Shown here: one piece after another, positions 35,575 through 64,000 of the stretch
Numbering within the stretch: position 1 is the stretch's first letter
Layout: every line of letters begins with the position of its first letter
Assembly (NCBI RefSeq): GCF_015832195.1
Contig: NC_052030.1
Location: forward strand, 9,443,439 to 9,507,438
DNA length: 64,000 nucleotides
From: Motacilla alba alba
Lineage: Eukaryota; Chordata; Aves; Passeriformes; Motacillidae
Direction: 5' to 3'
The notes under the pieces: model-generated
Told to the model about the DNA's origin: nothing
Databases searched by the model: none
Seen by the model: the letters and a program-made list of their open reading frames with translations, nothing else
Made by a program: the position numbers and the translations under genes

Positions 35575-38435
35575 AATAACATATTTATATATCTTTTATT
35601 ACAGAGCGATAACCCGAAGAGAAGGAAGTCGATATTTAATCCATGTACAATATAAAGAAATAACAGAGCAGAAAAAAACACTTTCCCATTCAACGACATT
35701 CTAAAGATGCTCTTTAATTAGACATTTAAGCATTAAACATTTCTCAGTAGTAGGTTAAACTACTCAATACAGTAATTTCAGTGCATTGTCCAAGCAGATG
35801 TGGAAATGCAAACACATTCAAGGGCTGTGTGGAAACCTCGTGTCAATCCCCTCAGTTTCCTCAACACAAACAGTCACAGAATTCCTGGCCTCGACCAAGA
35901 ACCAGCAAATCCTCCAACTGCTGGGAACACAACACTGTCACCTGTGGAAGTGGGAAACGCAGCCTGTGTGGATGTTCCTGTGAGCAGGGACTGATTTCTG
36001 GACGTGGGAGGCCCCACTTGTTGTGAGTGAGAACAGGCACCATCATCCTCCTCACCTGCACCTGCTGCTCAGGCTGGCCCAGGTGAGCGTCACACACCAC
36101 GGCACCCTTGGGTGCTGCCACAGGAACACATCCCAAAAAAACCACGCCAAGAGTCACCTTTCCCACCATCATCTAAAGGAGAGGGAGGGAAATCTGTGCA
36201 AGGTTTTCAAAGGAGCTGGTCAATGGTGGTGGCTGCACCGACACGGCCCATCCCAAAATTCCATCAGAATCCTGGGGATCACTGCTCCGTGGGGAGCAGA
36301 GGGGCTGCCAAACTAACAGTGGCAGCAGCTCCCACGAGAAACGGGGCAAAGCAACAGGGAAAAGACTTTTACATCAGACAGACATCTCCATCTCATCTCC
36401 AGGGAGCACAGGGAGCTGCCACCGGAATAAAATCCGCGAGCGAGAGATGTGCAGATGGGACTTGTCTCCTGCCATCCTGCTGCTATTTCATCCTGCTGCT
36501 ACTTCCTGCAGGCTGGGACTGCAAATCCTTCCCCTGTGACTCCTCCAGGAGGTGAATTGGCACATGGTTTTGGCAGCTCCAAGCCTGACAGACACTGGCC
36601 TGGGCAGGCCCCGCGGGAGCCGCGCTCCCGAAACGCTGATTGGGAATAAAAAAAAGACAAAAAGGAAAAGGAGCTGAAGTGCTGGTGCTTTATGGTTTGT
36701 ATCCAGAGGAGCCCCTCAGCAGGACGTGGGAATGCAGCCCAAGGAGCTCTGCCAGGTGAGGAGAGCTCTCCACTCTCCTTTTCCCTCTTCCACGTTTTCC
36801 TGGTTGAGCCTGAGGAACACCCGGAGTCACCTCCCTCCCTGGGCTACGACACTTTGAAAGGCCACTGAAAGAGCACTTATCTGGGGCAAGAATGGAGTCT
36901 GTCTTCCATGGCCATGGCGGTTGGTGTTTCAGAATGAGTGTCCAGAGACAGGGAATATCTGAGAATTAGGGATACCCAAACACCCGTGTGGTCCAGGAGA
37001 TCTCTACTCTGCTATCAGCACATCTTGCCAAAGGAAAGACAGGAAATCATCTGAGAAACTGAAGATCACATTTAGGTTATCCCACAAAATCGGCATAAAA
37101 ATAAAAACTTAAACCTGGTATTTACAGATTAACAAATAAAAATATGAAGTGGGACTATCTGAACTGCTATTAAAGTGACATTCAACAATTAACTGGAACC
37201 CTGATATGAGTGTAACATCCTCCCTCTTCCCTTCCTTTTTGTTATAAAAACAGTATTTACATATTTTTACTTTTTTTTTTTTTTTTAAAGAGAACTGGTT
37301 GACATTATTGCTTGATCCTTTTTAGGAAAGACATTCCAATGAAGCAATTATTCCACATGCTGACAAAACACAGAGTATACCACTTCAAGAGTGACAAAAG
37401 TTAACATTTTGTTCATCTAAAAATTATCTCCATCTGCCAGGTCAGCAGATCACATGTAAATACAAGCCAATCAAAAATACATTTTACAAAAAATAATCAA
37501 GTTTCCTTTTTCAATATGGCAGTAAACATGATTTGTTCTTCCACTCTCACCTTCCACAAATTTCATTCTAAATAGGAGCTTACTATTTGTTCACCAAAAA
37601 AAAAAAAAAAAGGATAAATTTGATTAAAATTATTATTTTCATAAACAAACACAAAGCCCAGCCAGACACAACTCCCAGAGGTGAACACCTACAGAGTCTG
37701 TTCCACAGCGAGGGGAGTTCCCTGGATCACTGCACTCCCAAATATCTCTGTTTTCCAAGACTTTCTGAAGTGCTAAGCGTGACCCAGGGGGGTTCTCCTG
37801 GCAGGCAGCTCTGAAGTGCCACTGTCCCCCCCGACCTGACAGACACAGCTTTGTATTTGACTATGAATTGAAGCAGCTTTTCTCCACAAAACAGGAAGGC
37901 ACCATGCACAGAGCAGTTGAGGCAGGAAGCAAACAGCAGCAACATGACATGGGGGTTTAGGTTCAGATGAGTTAAGGCTTCTGTTAAACTTCTTTATCTT
38001 CTCCTAGTCAGAATCACTGTCTGGAAAGGAAAACAGAAGGAAGGGTGTGATATGGTCAGCTGGAACAGGAAAACCTTACAATGTGTTTTCTGTTGTAGTG
38101 CCACCTTGGTCGTGTCTATTTAATGCATTAAATGTTTAAGAGCCACCCAGAACTGTGCTGAAACCACACCAAGCTTTGGGAAACCCCAAACTTCAAACTT
38201 CAAACTTTGGGAAACCCCAACAGAGTGAGCATTATGGAAATCAAATCATGTGCAGAGAATCAGTGAACTGGGACTGGGAGTGGAGGGGCACCAGTCCCTA
38301 CAGCCCTGGTGCACAGGGCAGGGTAAGGCAGTGTTGGTGGGGGCACAGTGGTGACACCAACACATCTAAGGAAATGTGAGTTTGTCACTGCACACCTGCA
38401 CCCAGCCAAGCCCCCCTTCCTACCCAAGTACCTTT
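35575..38435 (-). other. KIAA1671: KIAA1671 3' UTR (putative, about 2.85 kb)
   Basis: The stretch follows the stop codon without a gene on either strand and is AT-rich with T- and A-runs near 37270-37286 and 37594-37610. The 3' boundary rests on the single AATAAA at 35595. It holds a short internal duplication of CTTTGGGAAACCCCAA near 38174-38220. Confidence 0.45.
35595..35600 (-). terminator. KIAA1671: Candidate KIAA1671 polyadenylation signal
   Basis: TTTATT on the plus strand gives AATAAA, the only exact copy I found on the coding strand in the roughly 2.8 kb after the stop codon, within AT-rich sequence. Confidence 0.5.
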
Positions 38436-56392
<17,957 letters not shown>

Positions 56393-57549
56393 TTTTTTTT
56401 TCCAGGAGAGATGAAATATCAATATTCAGTAGCAATTAAAATATATTCTCCTTAACAACCCTGATTTATTTTGCGAAAAGTGATTCCGTGTATAAAATAT
56501 TTCCAGCTAAGGTAAACAGCATTGCACTATCACCCTCAGCATATTCCTAAAATTAAAGAACCAAAGATGCGAGGTGGGAGATTGGTATTTGTCAAGTAGG
56601 AAAAAATAAAAGACTTTTCCTACTTACAATCGGCTTTGCAGAGTTCCATCAAAATATGTTTAATTCAGCCATGTTAAAGAGATAAATCAATGTTTAAATC
56701 CTGACACAGTCACTTGAAACGAGTCCATTTGCAAGCAGAGAATTAGGTTTTCACTCTCTCATTTCAGAGCAGGAAAAGCAACTCCCTTTTTCAGCCAAGT
56801 TTTTGTTCTGCTGTAAATATCAGAAGGACAAAACAAATCTTATTCTCCTGGCTCGGCCACTCGACAGGTGAGAGTACATTGACCAAAGTTCTGGTGCTCC
56901 TATACAATCCATTTAGCAGCAAATCGATTGGATCTTCTAAACAATAAATCCAGCTTCTCCTCAGAAAACTCTGCAGCAGGGTGTCAGCAGCAGAATCCCC
57001 TCCTCACCATCCCTGCTGCCTTCGGAGCCATCCTGGAGCTCTCCCCGGCAGAACTGCGGAGCGCAGCCGGGGGAGGCTGAAGGGGAAGCGTGTCCAGCCC
57101 TCCCCGCGGGGCTGCTCAGAGCCTGCCAAAAGAGCTGCTGGATGACATCAGCTCCTCTGCTTCCAGGGGGGCTCCCAGCCCAGGGACAAACGCAGGGACT
57201 GTCCCCACTCCTCCTCTCCTCACATGGCTCTGGATGCGCAGCTGTTTGCAGCCCGGCTGCCTCCCAGGCAGGCTCTGCCACGCTCCAGGCTAAGGCACAC
57301 GAGGTTACAAGCAGGAGAAGGCTGCTGCTGCTGCTGCCTCTGGAATGCCAAGCCCTCCTCTCGGTCCCTGTGCTCCGGGGAGGAAACAATGAGGAGGTGA
57401 CCAGCCGCAGAGGTCTGCCCAAGGAAGGATCTGGGCTGGGCTTTATTATAGTACAGGCAGGGTTCCCATGGCAACGCGGGGAACAGCATCTGCTGGCTCC
57501 GGAGCAGGCAGGAGTTGCACAGATCTATTGGAATGATTCATAGTTTGCA

Positions 57550-57561
57550 TACGTCACGTGG
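57550..57561. promoter_or_regulatory. KIAA1671: CRE/E-box composite upstream of the KIAA1671 short isoform
   Basis: TACGTCACGTGG overlaps a cAMP-response-like TACGTCA with a palindromic CACGTG E-box, just above a moderately GC-rich block at 56.97-57.5 kb. The block may hold the promoter of the short isoform. No start site can be placed. Confidence 0.3.
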
Positions 57562-59460
57562 ACTTCGTGATTTTAACCCTTCCTGGGGAACGTGGTTCTG
57601 CCAGGGGATGTCTCACACCCCCACACCAGAAGATTCCCACTGGGAATCCTACACCCACACCCCCTCGTCCTGCTGCTCAACGGGCACCTGGGCAGAGCCA
57701 GCACCTGTACCTGGTTCACTGTGCCACTCGTGGCCTCAAAGACAACACGTCCCAGCCAGTGACTGCTATCAGCACAGGATAATGATTAAGCCAGAGGCTC
57801 AAACCAAAGCTGAACAGGTCTGACCATTGGAAGCTGGTTTTTTCCACTTTTCTACACCGTTCCCTGCGTGAGGAACGGCTCCGTGTCCTTCCTAAGCTCT
57901 GCTCCCTCCAGCTGCTGGGAGACCACGGGGTCGGGTACCACAAACCCAAAATGATTGAGGGTAACGAGAGGACCCCAAGTGTCACCAGCCATGGAATCCT
58001 GGAACAGCCCACTTGGGAGGACAGCAGGAATAAAAGCTGCGGGTTTAAATCAATAAATCTCAGCTCATGACGTAAGTTTGGACTTAAAAGTCCAAAGTCA
58101 AGCCGTGACTAGTTCAGGACCAAGGGGAAAGAGGCAAGACAGGCACGTCGGGAGCTGCTCGCTCTCTTGTTTGTTCAAGGGGGTTTGTGGCTGTTGCTTA
58201 ATTTGCCATACAAAGTACCATGAACTTGCATCACCCTCTGCTCCTCTGAACTATCCAGGAAGAGATTCAATGGGACAAAGAATTTCTAGATAACATTTGA
58301 TGCAACGGTTCTTGCGTAAGGTTTATTGTATCAGAAATGTGCCTTGCAGACACGAATGAACCCAAGATGCCCTGAGGCAACAGGGTGCCTTCCCTTTTAA
58401 TCCCTGTTTTTAGGAGCTCAGCTCCACCAACCTGTAACTTATCTCCAGGAAAACTTCAGTGACAACTATGTAGCATTCCCTAACTTATCCGAATTTCTGA
58501 ATGTATTTGTTTTGAACATTTGCACATTAGCAGCCTTATAAAAGCCCTCAGTAATCAAAGAAAATCCAGCCAACAGAGAAAATCTTTTTTTGCCCCCCTC
58601 CCAGCTCTTCTCTTAAGGAGCTGCAGGGTTATTTTTGTATAGAGATAGTTTTGACCAGCACCCAAGAGCAGGGTGTTTCTTAGATTTGTAAAGAAATCAG
58701 AAAAAAATAAATTTATCTACCAGAGTTATGGATAATGCTTCACCAACGATGGAGATCCTGCATCCAAGGCTGGAATTTAGGACTTACTGCACATTTTCAT
58801 GCTGTTAAATATAAGTGTGATATTTGAAACATCTGCGCCTTTGCAAGTGCAGCTCTGTGCCTGCTGCAGTGCAGGGACTGTGCACGGGGCACTCTGCCAT
58901 TCCAGAGGGTTTCAGGCTCCATCTGATGCAGCAGCCCCTGAAATAGCAGCCCAAGAGCTCTGCCTGGAGCTGCCATGTGAGTTAGTCAGCAGTGCCTTCA
59001 CCTCACCAGGATGGGCAGAGCAGAACCCGAATTTAACTCCCCATCTGGAATATCACCTGGGGCAAACGGGGAGAGGCACAGCCAGACTTCACCCAGGATG
59101 CACAGAGCAAAACGTTCCTACAGCTCTCTGCAGGGACTCCTCACATGTGCATGGAACTTGAAGGATCTGAAAATGCTCTACAAAATATATTCTACTTTTT
59201 TATTATACTTCCCCTGAAAAAGAATGTTACACCAAATACACAATTTTTGTCCTCAGAAGATTGGAAAACTGCTGACTTGAGTCCTTCTGCAATACTAAAT
59301 TTAGGATCTTCTGGCACCACGTGAACACACTGCTGGGTATTGAAGCATCTAAATTACTGCTCAGATTTACACCTCAATTAACATCAGGGCAAAATGCTCT
59401 GGAGAACAATCCAGATGCACCTTTACCATCAAATTCAAACAGTCAGAGATTTTCCCAGCT

Positions 59461-59655
59461 CTTCAGGTAGACTTGCAGGGGAGTGGAACAAGATGAGTTT
59501 TAAAGTCCTTTCCCTTGGAGGCACCTTCCACTATCCCAGGTTGCTCCAAGCCTCATCCAGCCTGGCCTGGGACACTTCCAGGGATCCAGGGCAACCACAG
59601 CTTCTCTGGGCACCCTGTGCCAGGGCCTCACCACCCTCCCAGGGAAGGATTCTCT
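59461..59655. mobile_element. Two abutting CR1 fragments in opposite orientation
   Basis: 'ggagtggaacaagatgagtt' to 'aaagtcctttcc' is a plus-oriented CR1 end (59461-59513). It runs directly into a minus-oriented CR1 from 'ggcaccttccactatcccag' to 'ccagggcctcaccaccctcc' (59518-59655). Confidence 0.8.
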
Positions 59656-62600
59656 AACTGGCCCCCAGCCCAGCAGTCCTGGCTGAGTGAGGGTTTGTTC
59701 CTGAACAAGAACAGCACAAGATGATCTTCTGCCCTTGACAAATCTGAGTGATTATCTCACTCTGGGGCTGTCAGGGATCTGCAGCTCCAGAAAACAGAGC
59801 ACATACACACAGCTACCCAAACTGCATGACTAATTACCTCAGTATAAATGGGACCTCGTTATTCAAACATTGCTGGATACTTCCATTATTAACATCTATT
59901 CCACCTACAGCTCAAAAACACAACCCTGCACAAAGGCCTAACAGCCCTTGTTTCTCCCCTTATTCAGTAGAAAACAAAATTCCATGGTTACATTATATTT
60001 TCCAAAAGCCTCTTACAGCTCATTTGGAGCTTCTCAAATACATGTAATTATGTTAATGACTCTGTGGGATTGCGAGGTCAATTTAAAGAAGGCCTGCAAG
60101 CAGCAGAGCACAGAACACACAGCCCAGCAGGGGCAGGTGGGACTGGCAGCCTCTCTATGGGGATGAGTCCTTCCAGCCCAGGGGGTTCCCCTGCCACCAG
60201 CTCCATCCCAGCACCATGGAACAGGGAAGGAAATCCAGCTGAAGACCCACTAAGACACCTGGGAGTAGTTTTCCCCTCAACTGAGTCCTCAGAAGGATCC
60301 TTTGCCAGCAAAGCAGACGAGACAGAAGGATGGGCAACCTAAGTCTGGACTAAGTGTGACAACAGTTTCTGCTCTTCCCATGGGGCAACCTCAGCCAGGA
60401 ATTCACTCTCTGATGGGTTCCCCTCCCCCCTATCACTCCATTCCAATTAACAATTAGCATTAATTCAGGCATTTCCAAAGGGTTTCCTGTGAGCCATCAT
60501 CCCACCCACAAACAGCAGCACCCAGCACTTGTGAGGACCACGGGCAGCTCCAGTCCCACCTTGTGACACCCGTGGCAGCAGAGCCTGCCCTTGTAAGGCT
60601 GTCCCAGCCCTGCATTCCACACAACTCTCCTTCTGCTTCATTAGTAAGAGAACTTAATTTAACCTCTTGTGCTTGGCATGATGGACTATTTAAAGATGCA
60701 GCACTGGGCTGGGCTCGGTTGCACGGCTCCAGACTAAATTACTCTCGGGCTCCTCAGACATGACAAACAACCCATGGTTTTATGGGCTCCTTATTTTTGC
60801 CTCTGTGTTCTGTGTTTTGCCAATGGAATTGCTGCATTCCAAGAAGGAGCAGCGAGCATTCCTAACTACAGCCTGAATTTCTCACACGCGTCACCCCCAT
60901 CATGATGATTTTACCATGTCATCTTCCAATTCTCATTTAAAGGAAAAAAGAAATGCCTGGCTGCACCTCTGGCAGATTCAGACCAGAGCTCAACAGCTGG
61001 AGCACAGGATCTGCTCCATGGCAGATACCCAGCTTGCCACCATCCCAATCCAGGAATTCCCATGACGCTTAAACCACCAAGGCCTTTTGTTTTTGGCTGT
61101 GTTACCTGTTCTGATTGGTGGGTTTTTTAAAATTCTGATGGTGATATAATAATGCAGTTCACTGAGATGCCCAAATGGCCTCACCTGTATACAGTTACAC
61201 CCAGTCAAAAGAAAAAAGGGGAAAAAACCAAGAGAAAGCAAAAAGAGTGGAATGGATGGAGTGTTTTAACACAAGGACTTTGGACAGTGTCCATACAGAG
61301 AAATCTCTTTTGTAACCTGAAACCCCAGGTATCTCAATATTTGCACCAAATATTTGGTTTTGATTCCTACTTTTGGTTTCTACTGAAATTAAGCAAGTTA
61401 CACTCATGGCCACAGTTCTAATTAAAGGTTATTCACAATCGTGGACAACTTACAGAGAGACCTTGGTGTTAAAGGTGTTCCCCTTGCACATACCAGCTAC
61501 AAGAGGCTGAAATTCCATACTTTTTATTTCTGGTAGGCAATTTTAAAAGCCCCCAGAGGCCTCACAAACCAGTGAATAAGGAGAGGCTGTGAAAGCAACA
61601 GGCTCTGGGATCAATACTGGGAAAGTTTACACAAGCACACACTGATATGAGAGGTTTTTAAAGAAAGGTGCAAAAAGCATTTCATAAAAGATCCCATCAA
61701 TGGCTACTTTAAAAATATTTTTTTTAAACAGAGATGAAATGTAAAAAAAAAAAAAAATTAAATCTGCATTCCTTGTCTTCCTTGCAGAAGTACCCTTGTG
61801 ATAAAGAAAACACATTAATAGTTTTCATGACTGAACGAATGCTCCACATACTTGCTTATACCTGTCAGAGTAATTTTTCCATTCTACTGCCATGGTGATC
61901 CTGGACAGGATCAGCAAAAAAATGAACTTTCCCATTTTATTTGTAATAAAAAAGCCAACCATCCTTTCTCTGCCCAGGATTCTGGGCACTTTTGCAGTAG
62001 CACGTCATTATTTCAAGATTAACAAAAATCTGTAAATAAGAGTAACTGTGAAATAAAATTTTTACTCCAAGTTTTTAAACAATTTAAATGCAACTACCAG
62101 TCATAATAGCAACAACTAAAGTACAACAGAAAATGCCAATTCTTTTGTTCCCCACTCTAGGTTTCTCCTGAACCTAAGCAAGGCCCAGTTAAACATCCTG
62201 AACATACACAGCTTTTGTGCCTTGAATTGTTTTGGTGTAAAACAAAGCTATCAATGTTAAAGCTGAGGAAACCAGCTAAAAATACACGAGGTTGTTTGCA
62301 AGCCCATGTCCATAATCCTGCAGCACTTCCCTTCTAGCTCAATGGAGAAGGAAAAACTGAAAAAACAGAAACAGGAAATTCCTACAGCACAAATACACTG
62401 GAAAGGACTAAAACAATTTTCTTTACATTTGTTTATGTCCAAGGGACCAAGCCAAGCAAAAGATGGATGGCTACAAGGTTGTTTTTAATTTGTACAAACA
62501 AAAATCCAGGATGAAGATGTCTGCAGTGGATCTCCCTGCCCCAGGGAGGGAAAACAAAGTAATGCCATAACCAGGGATCTCCTGGCAAGTCCAACACGGA

Positions 62601-63775
62601 ACAGTTGCTGCTCCACCACTTGACCCAATGGACATGCTAAGCACAGATAACCACAGAACATCTTCAAAAGAGACTTCCTGGGCACAGAACATGGCCTAAA
62701 ATACCTTCACCTGCTGAACTTTTCTCCCAGGGCACTCAGGGTGAGTGGAGTGCACAGAAACAAGCAGGAGAACACGCTGCTCCTGCTCCACACCTGCCTG
62801 AGATGTCAGAGCATTTGCTCTCCTCACTGAGGGTGCTCAGGAAATCTCCAACTATTGAGGGCTCAGACCTGACTCACAAAATTCAGAGAACACTCTGAAG
62901 GAAGAGCTTTTTTTTCACACAAGGGATTCCTTCTTCAAAGATCAGTAACAAGGAGCTGCTTCTAAACCCATTCCAGCTGTTCCTGCTGTGATCACACACT
63001 GCCCAAGGCCTCTCTGAACACTGCTCTTCCATCTTCTCCCTACAAAACACCATTCCATGTGTCTTCCACTCACTTCAGGCACTTGATGGCAGTAAATTGA
63101 CCAAACATCAGCTGTAATACAGTAATTCCTTCACCCATTTTAACCCACTTGATGAGAGCAGAGGATTTATTTGAGACAGCTGTATAACCCTGAGGGCACA
63201 CACCTTCCTTTACTTCCAGGTCTCTCAGCTCTTACTGCCTCCTCCTCCTCCTCCTCCCAGACCCAGCACAACAGCCCCATGCTCCCACATTCCCCAGGAC
63301 ATGGACAGCACTCACTCCATTCTGCCTCCCCTTAAGAGCCATGGATTTATTGCTGTCCACCATGAATCACCAAACCAAACACTGCATTTTTCCAAGCTTC
63401 ATTCAGGCCCCAGATTTCCCTGAAGTCACACTTTAAGAACACCTGTGCCCTGCAGTACAAATCCTGTGGTATCCTGAGGAAAGTCCTCTACAAAGAGCTA
63501 CTTTCCCTGTGCTCAAGTAGCTCCCTAAAATTGCTGTTTCCTTTCAGCACAGTAAACACACACTGGCTGCACGAACAGCTCACCACCGCTGAAGGGACAG
63601 GAACAATAGTGGGAACTTGGCTGTCTCCCAGCATCAGCAACACGGACAACAGCTTGGGAAAGCAGGAACTGAGTCAAAACAACTTTAGATCAAAATATTA
63701 GGAGGGAGGCAGCGAAGTTACCTCCGCTTTGTGTGCGTAAATGAGGTTTAACAATTGTCTTTAGCCTCGTGTTAC

Positions 63776-63955
63776 AGAATGGTTTGGGTTGGAAAGGACC
63801 TTAAAGATCACCCCTGCCATGGGCAGGGACACCTTCCACTATCTCAGGTTGCTCCAAGCCCTGTCCAACCTGGCCTTGGACACTTCCAGGGATGGGGCAG
63901 GCACAGCTGCTCTGGGCACCCTCACAGGAAAGAACTTTTTCAGAAGTATATTCAC
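63776..63955 (-). mobile_element. CR1 LINE fragment
   Basis: 'gaatggtttgggttggaaag', 'ccatgggcagggacaccttc' and 'gctctgggcaccctcacag' are a well-preserved minus-oriented CR1 3' end. Confidence 0.92.
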
Positions 63956-64000
63956 AATTCCAGATTTAAAATGAGGGGAGCGAGGGCAGGCACAGTCAGC

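Larger units (their letters stand above)
56430..64000 (-). other. KIAA1671: 5' flank of short KIAA1671 or intron of the long isoform
   Basis: No further exon was found in 7.6 kb, so the large N-terminal exon of the long isoform is presumed beyond 64000. The stretch is mostly AT-rich unique sequence with CR1 pieces at 59461-59655 and 63776-63955. Confidence 0.6.

Overview
The window is vertebrate nuclear DNA, almost certainly from a bird and probably a passerine. Genes are split by GT-AG introns, at least sixteen truncated CR1-type LINE fragments are scattered through it, and GC-rich stretches alternate with AT-rich introns. The gene order GRK3, CRYBB2, CRYBB3, KIAA1671 matches the order I know from human 22q11-12 and chicken chromosome 15. 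All four genes lie on the minus strand, so transcription runs from high to low coordinates.

Layout: 1-9455 is intron 1 of GRK3 with no other exon visible. 9456-9568 is the coding part of GRK3 exon 1, inside a CpG island of roughly 8.94-10.13 kb. From about 10.3 to 22.9 kb lies an intergenic stretch holding a 19-copy 27-bp minisatellite, a (CT)n run, 72-bp and 44-bp tandem repeats, CR1 pieces and an unexplained GC-rich block near 21 kb. CRYBB2 (beta-B2 crystallin, 205 aa) occupies 22.9-26.45 kb and CRYBB3 (beta-B3 crystallin, 211 aa) 28.7-32.1 kb. Each has a TATA box, a short non-coding first exon, five coding exons and an AATAAA signal. A 309-bp near-perfect palindrome sits about 350 bp upstream of the CRYBB3 TATA box. 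From 35.6 to 56.4 kb is the 3' part of KIAA1671: seven coding exons read in frame as a 390-aa short isoform ending in a tankyrase-binding-protein-type C-terminal domain. From 56.4 to 64 kb is its 5' flank, or an intron of the long isoform.

The two crystallins are a tandem paralogous pair of structural lens proteins built from four Greek-key motifs, one per coding exon 3-6. GRK3 is a kinase that desensitises G-protein-coupled receptors, and KIAA1671 is poorly characterised. No functional link between the crystallins and their neighbours is implied; the order is conserved synteny. I saw no tRNA, rRNA, CRISPR array, complete transposon or intact provirus. The most unusual structures are the palindrome at 32.46-32.77 kb and the minisatellite at 19.1-19.6 kb. 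No wholly new biological system was evident.
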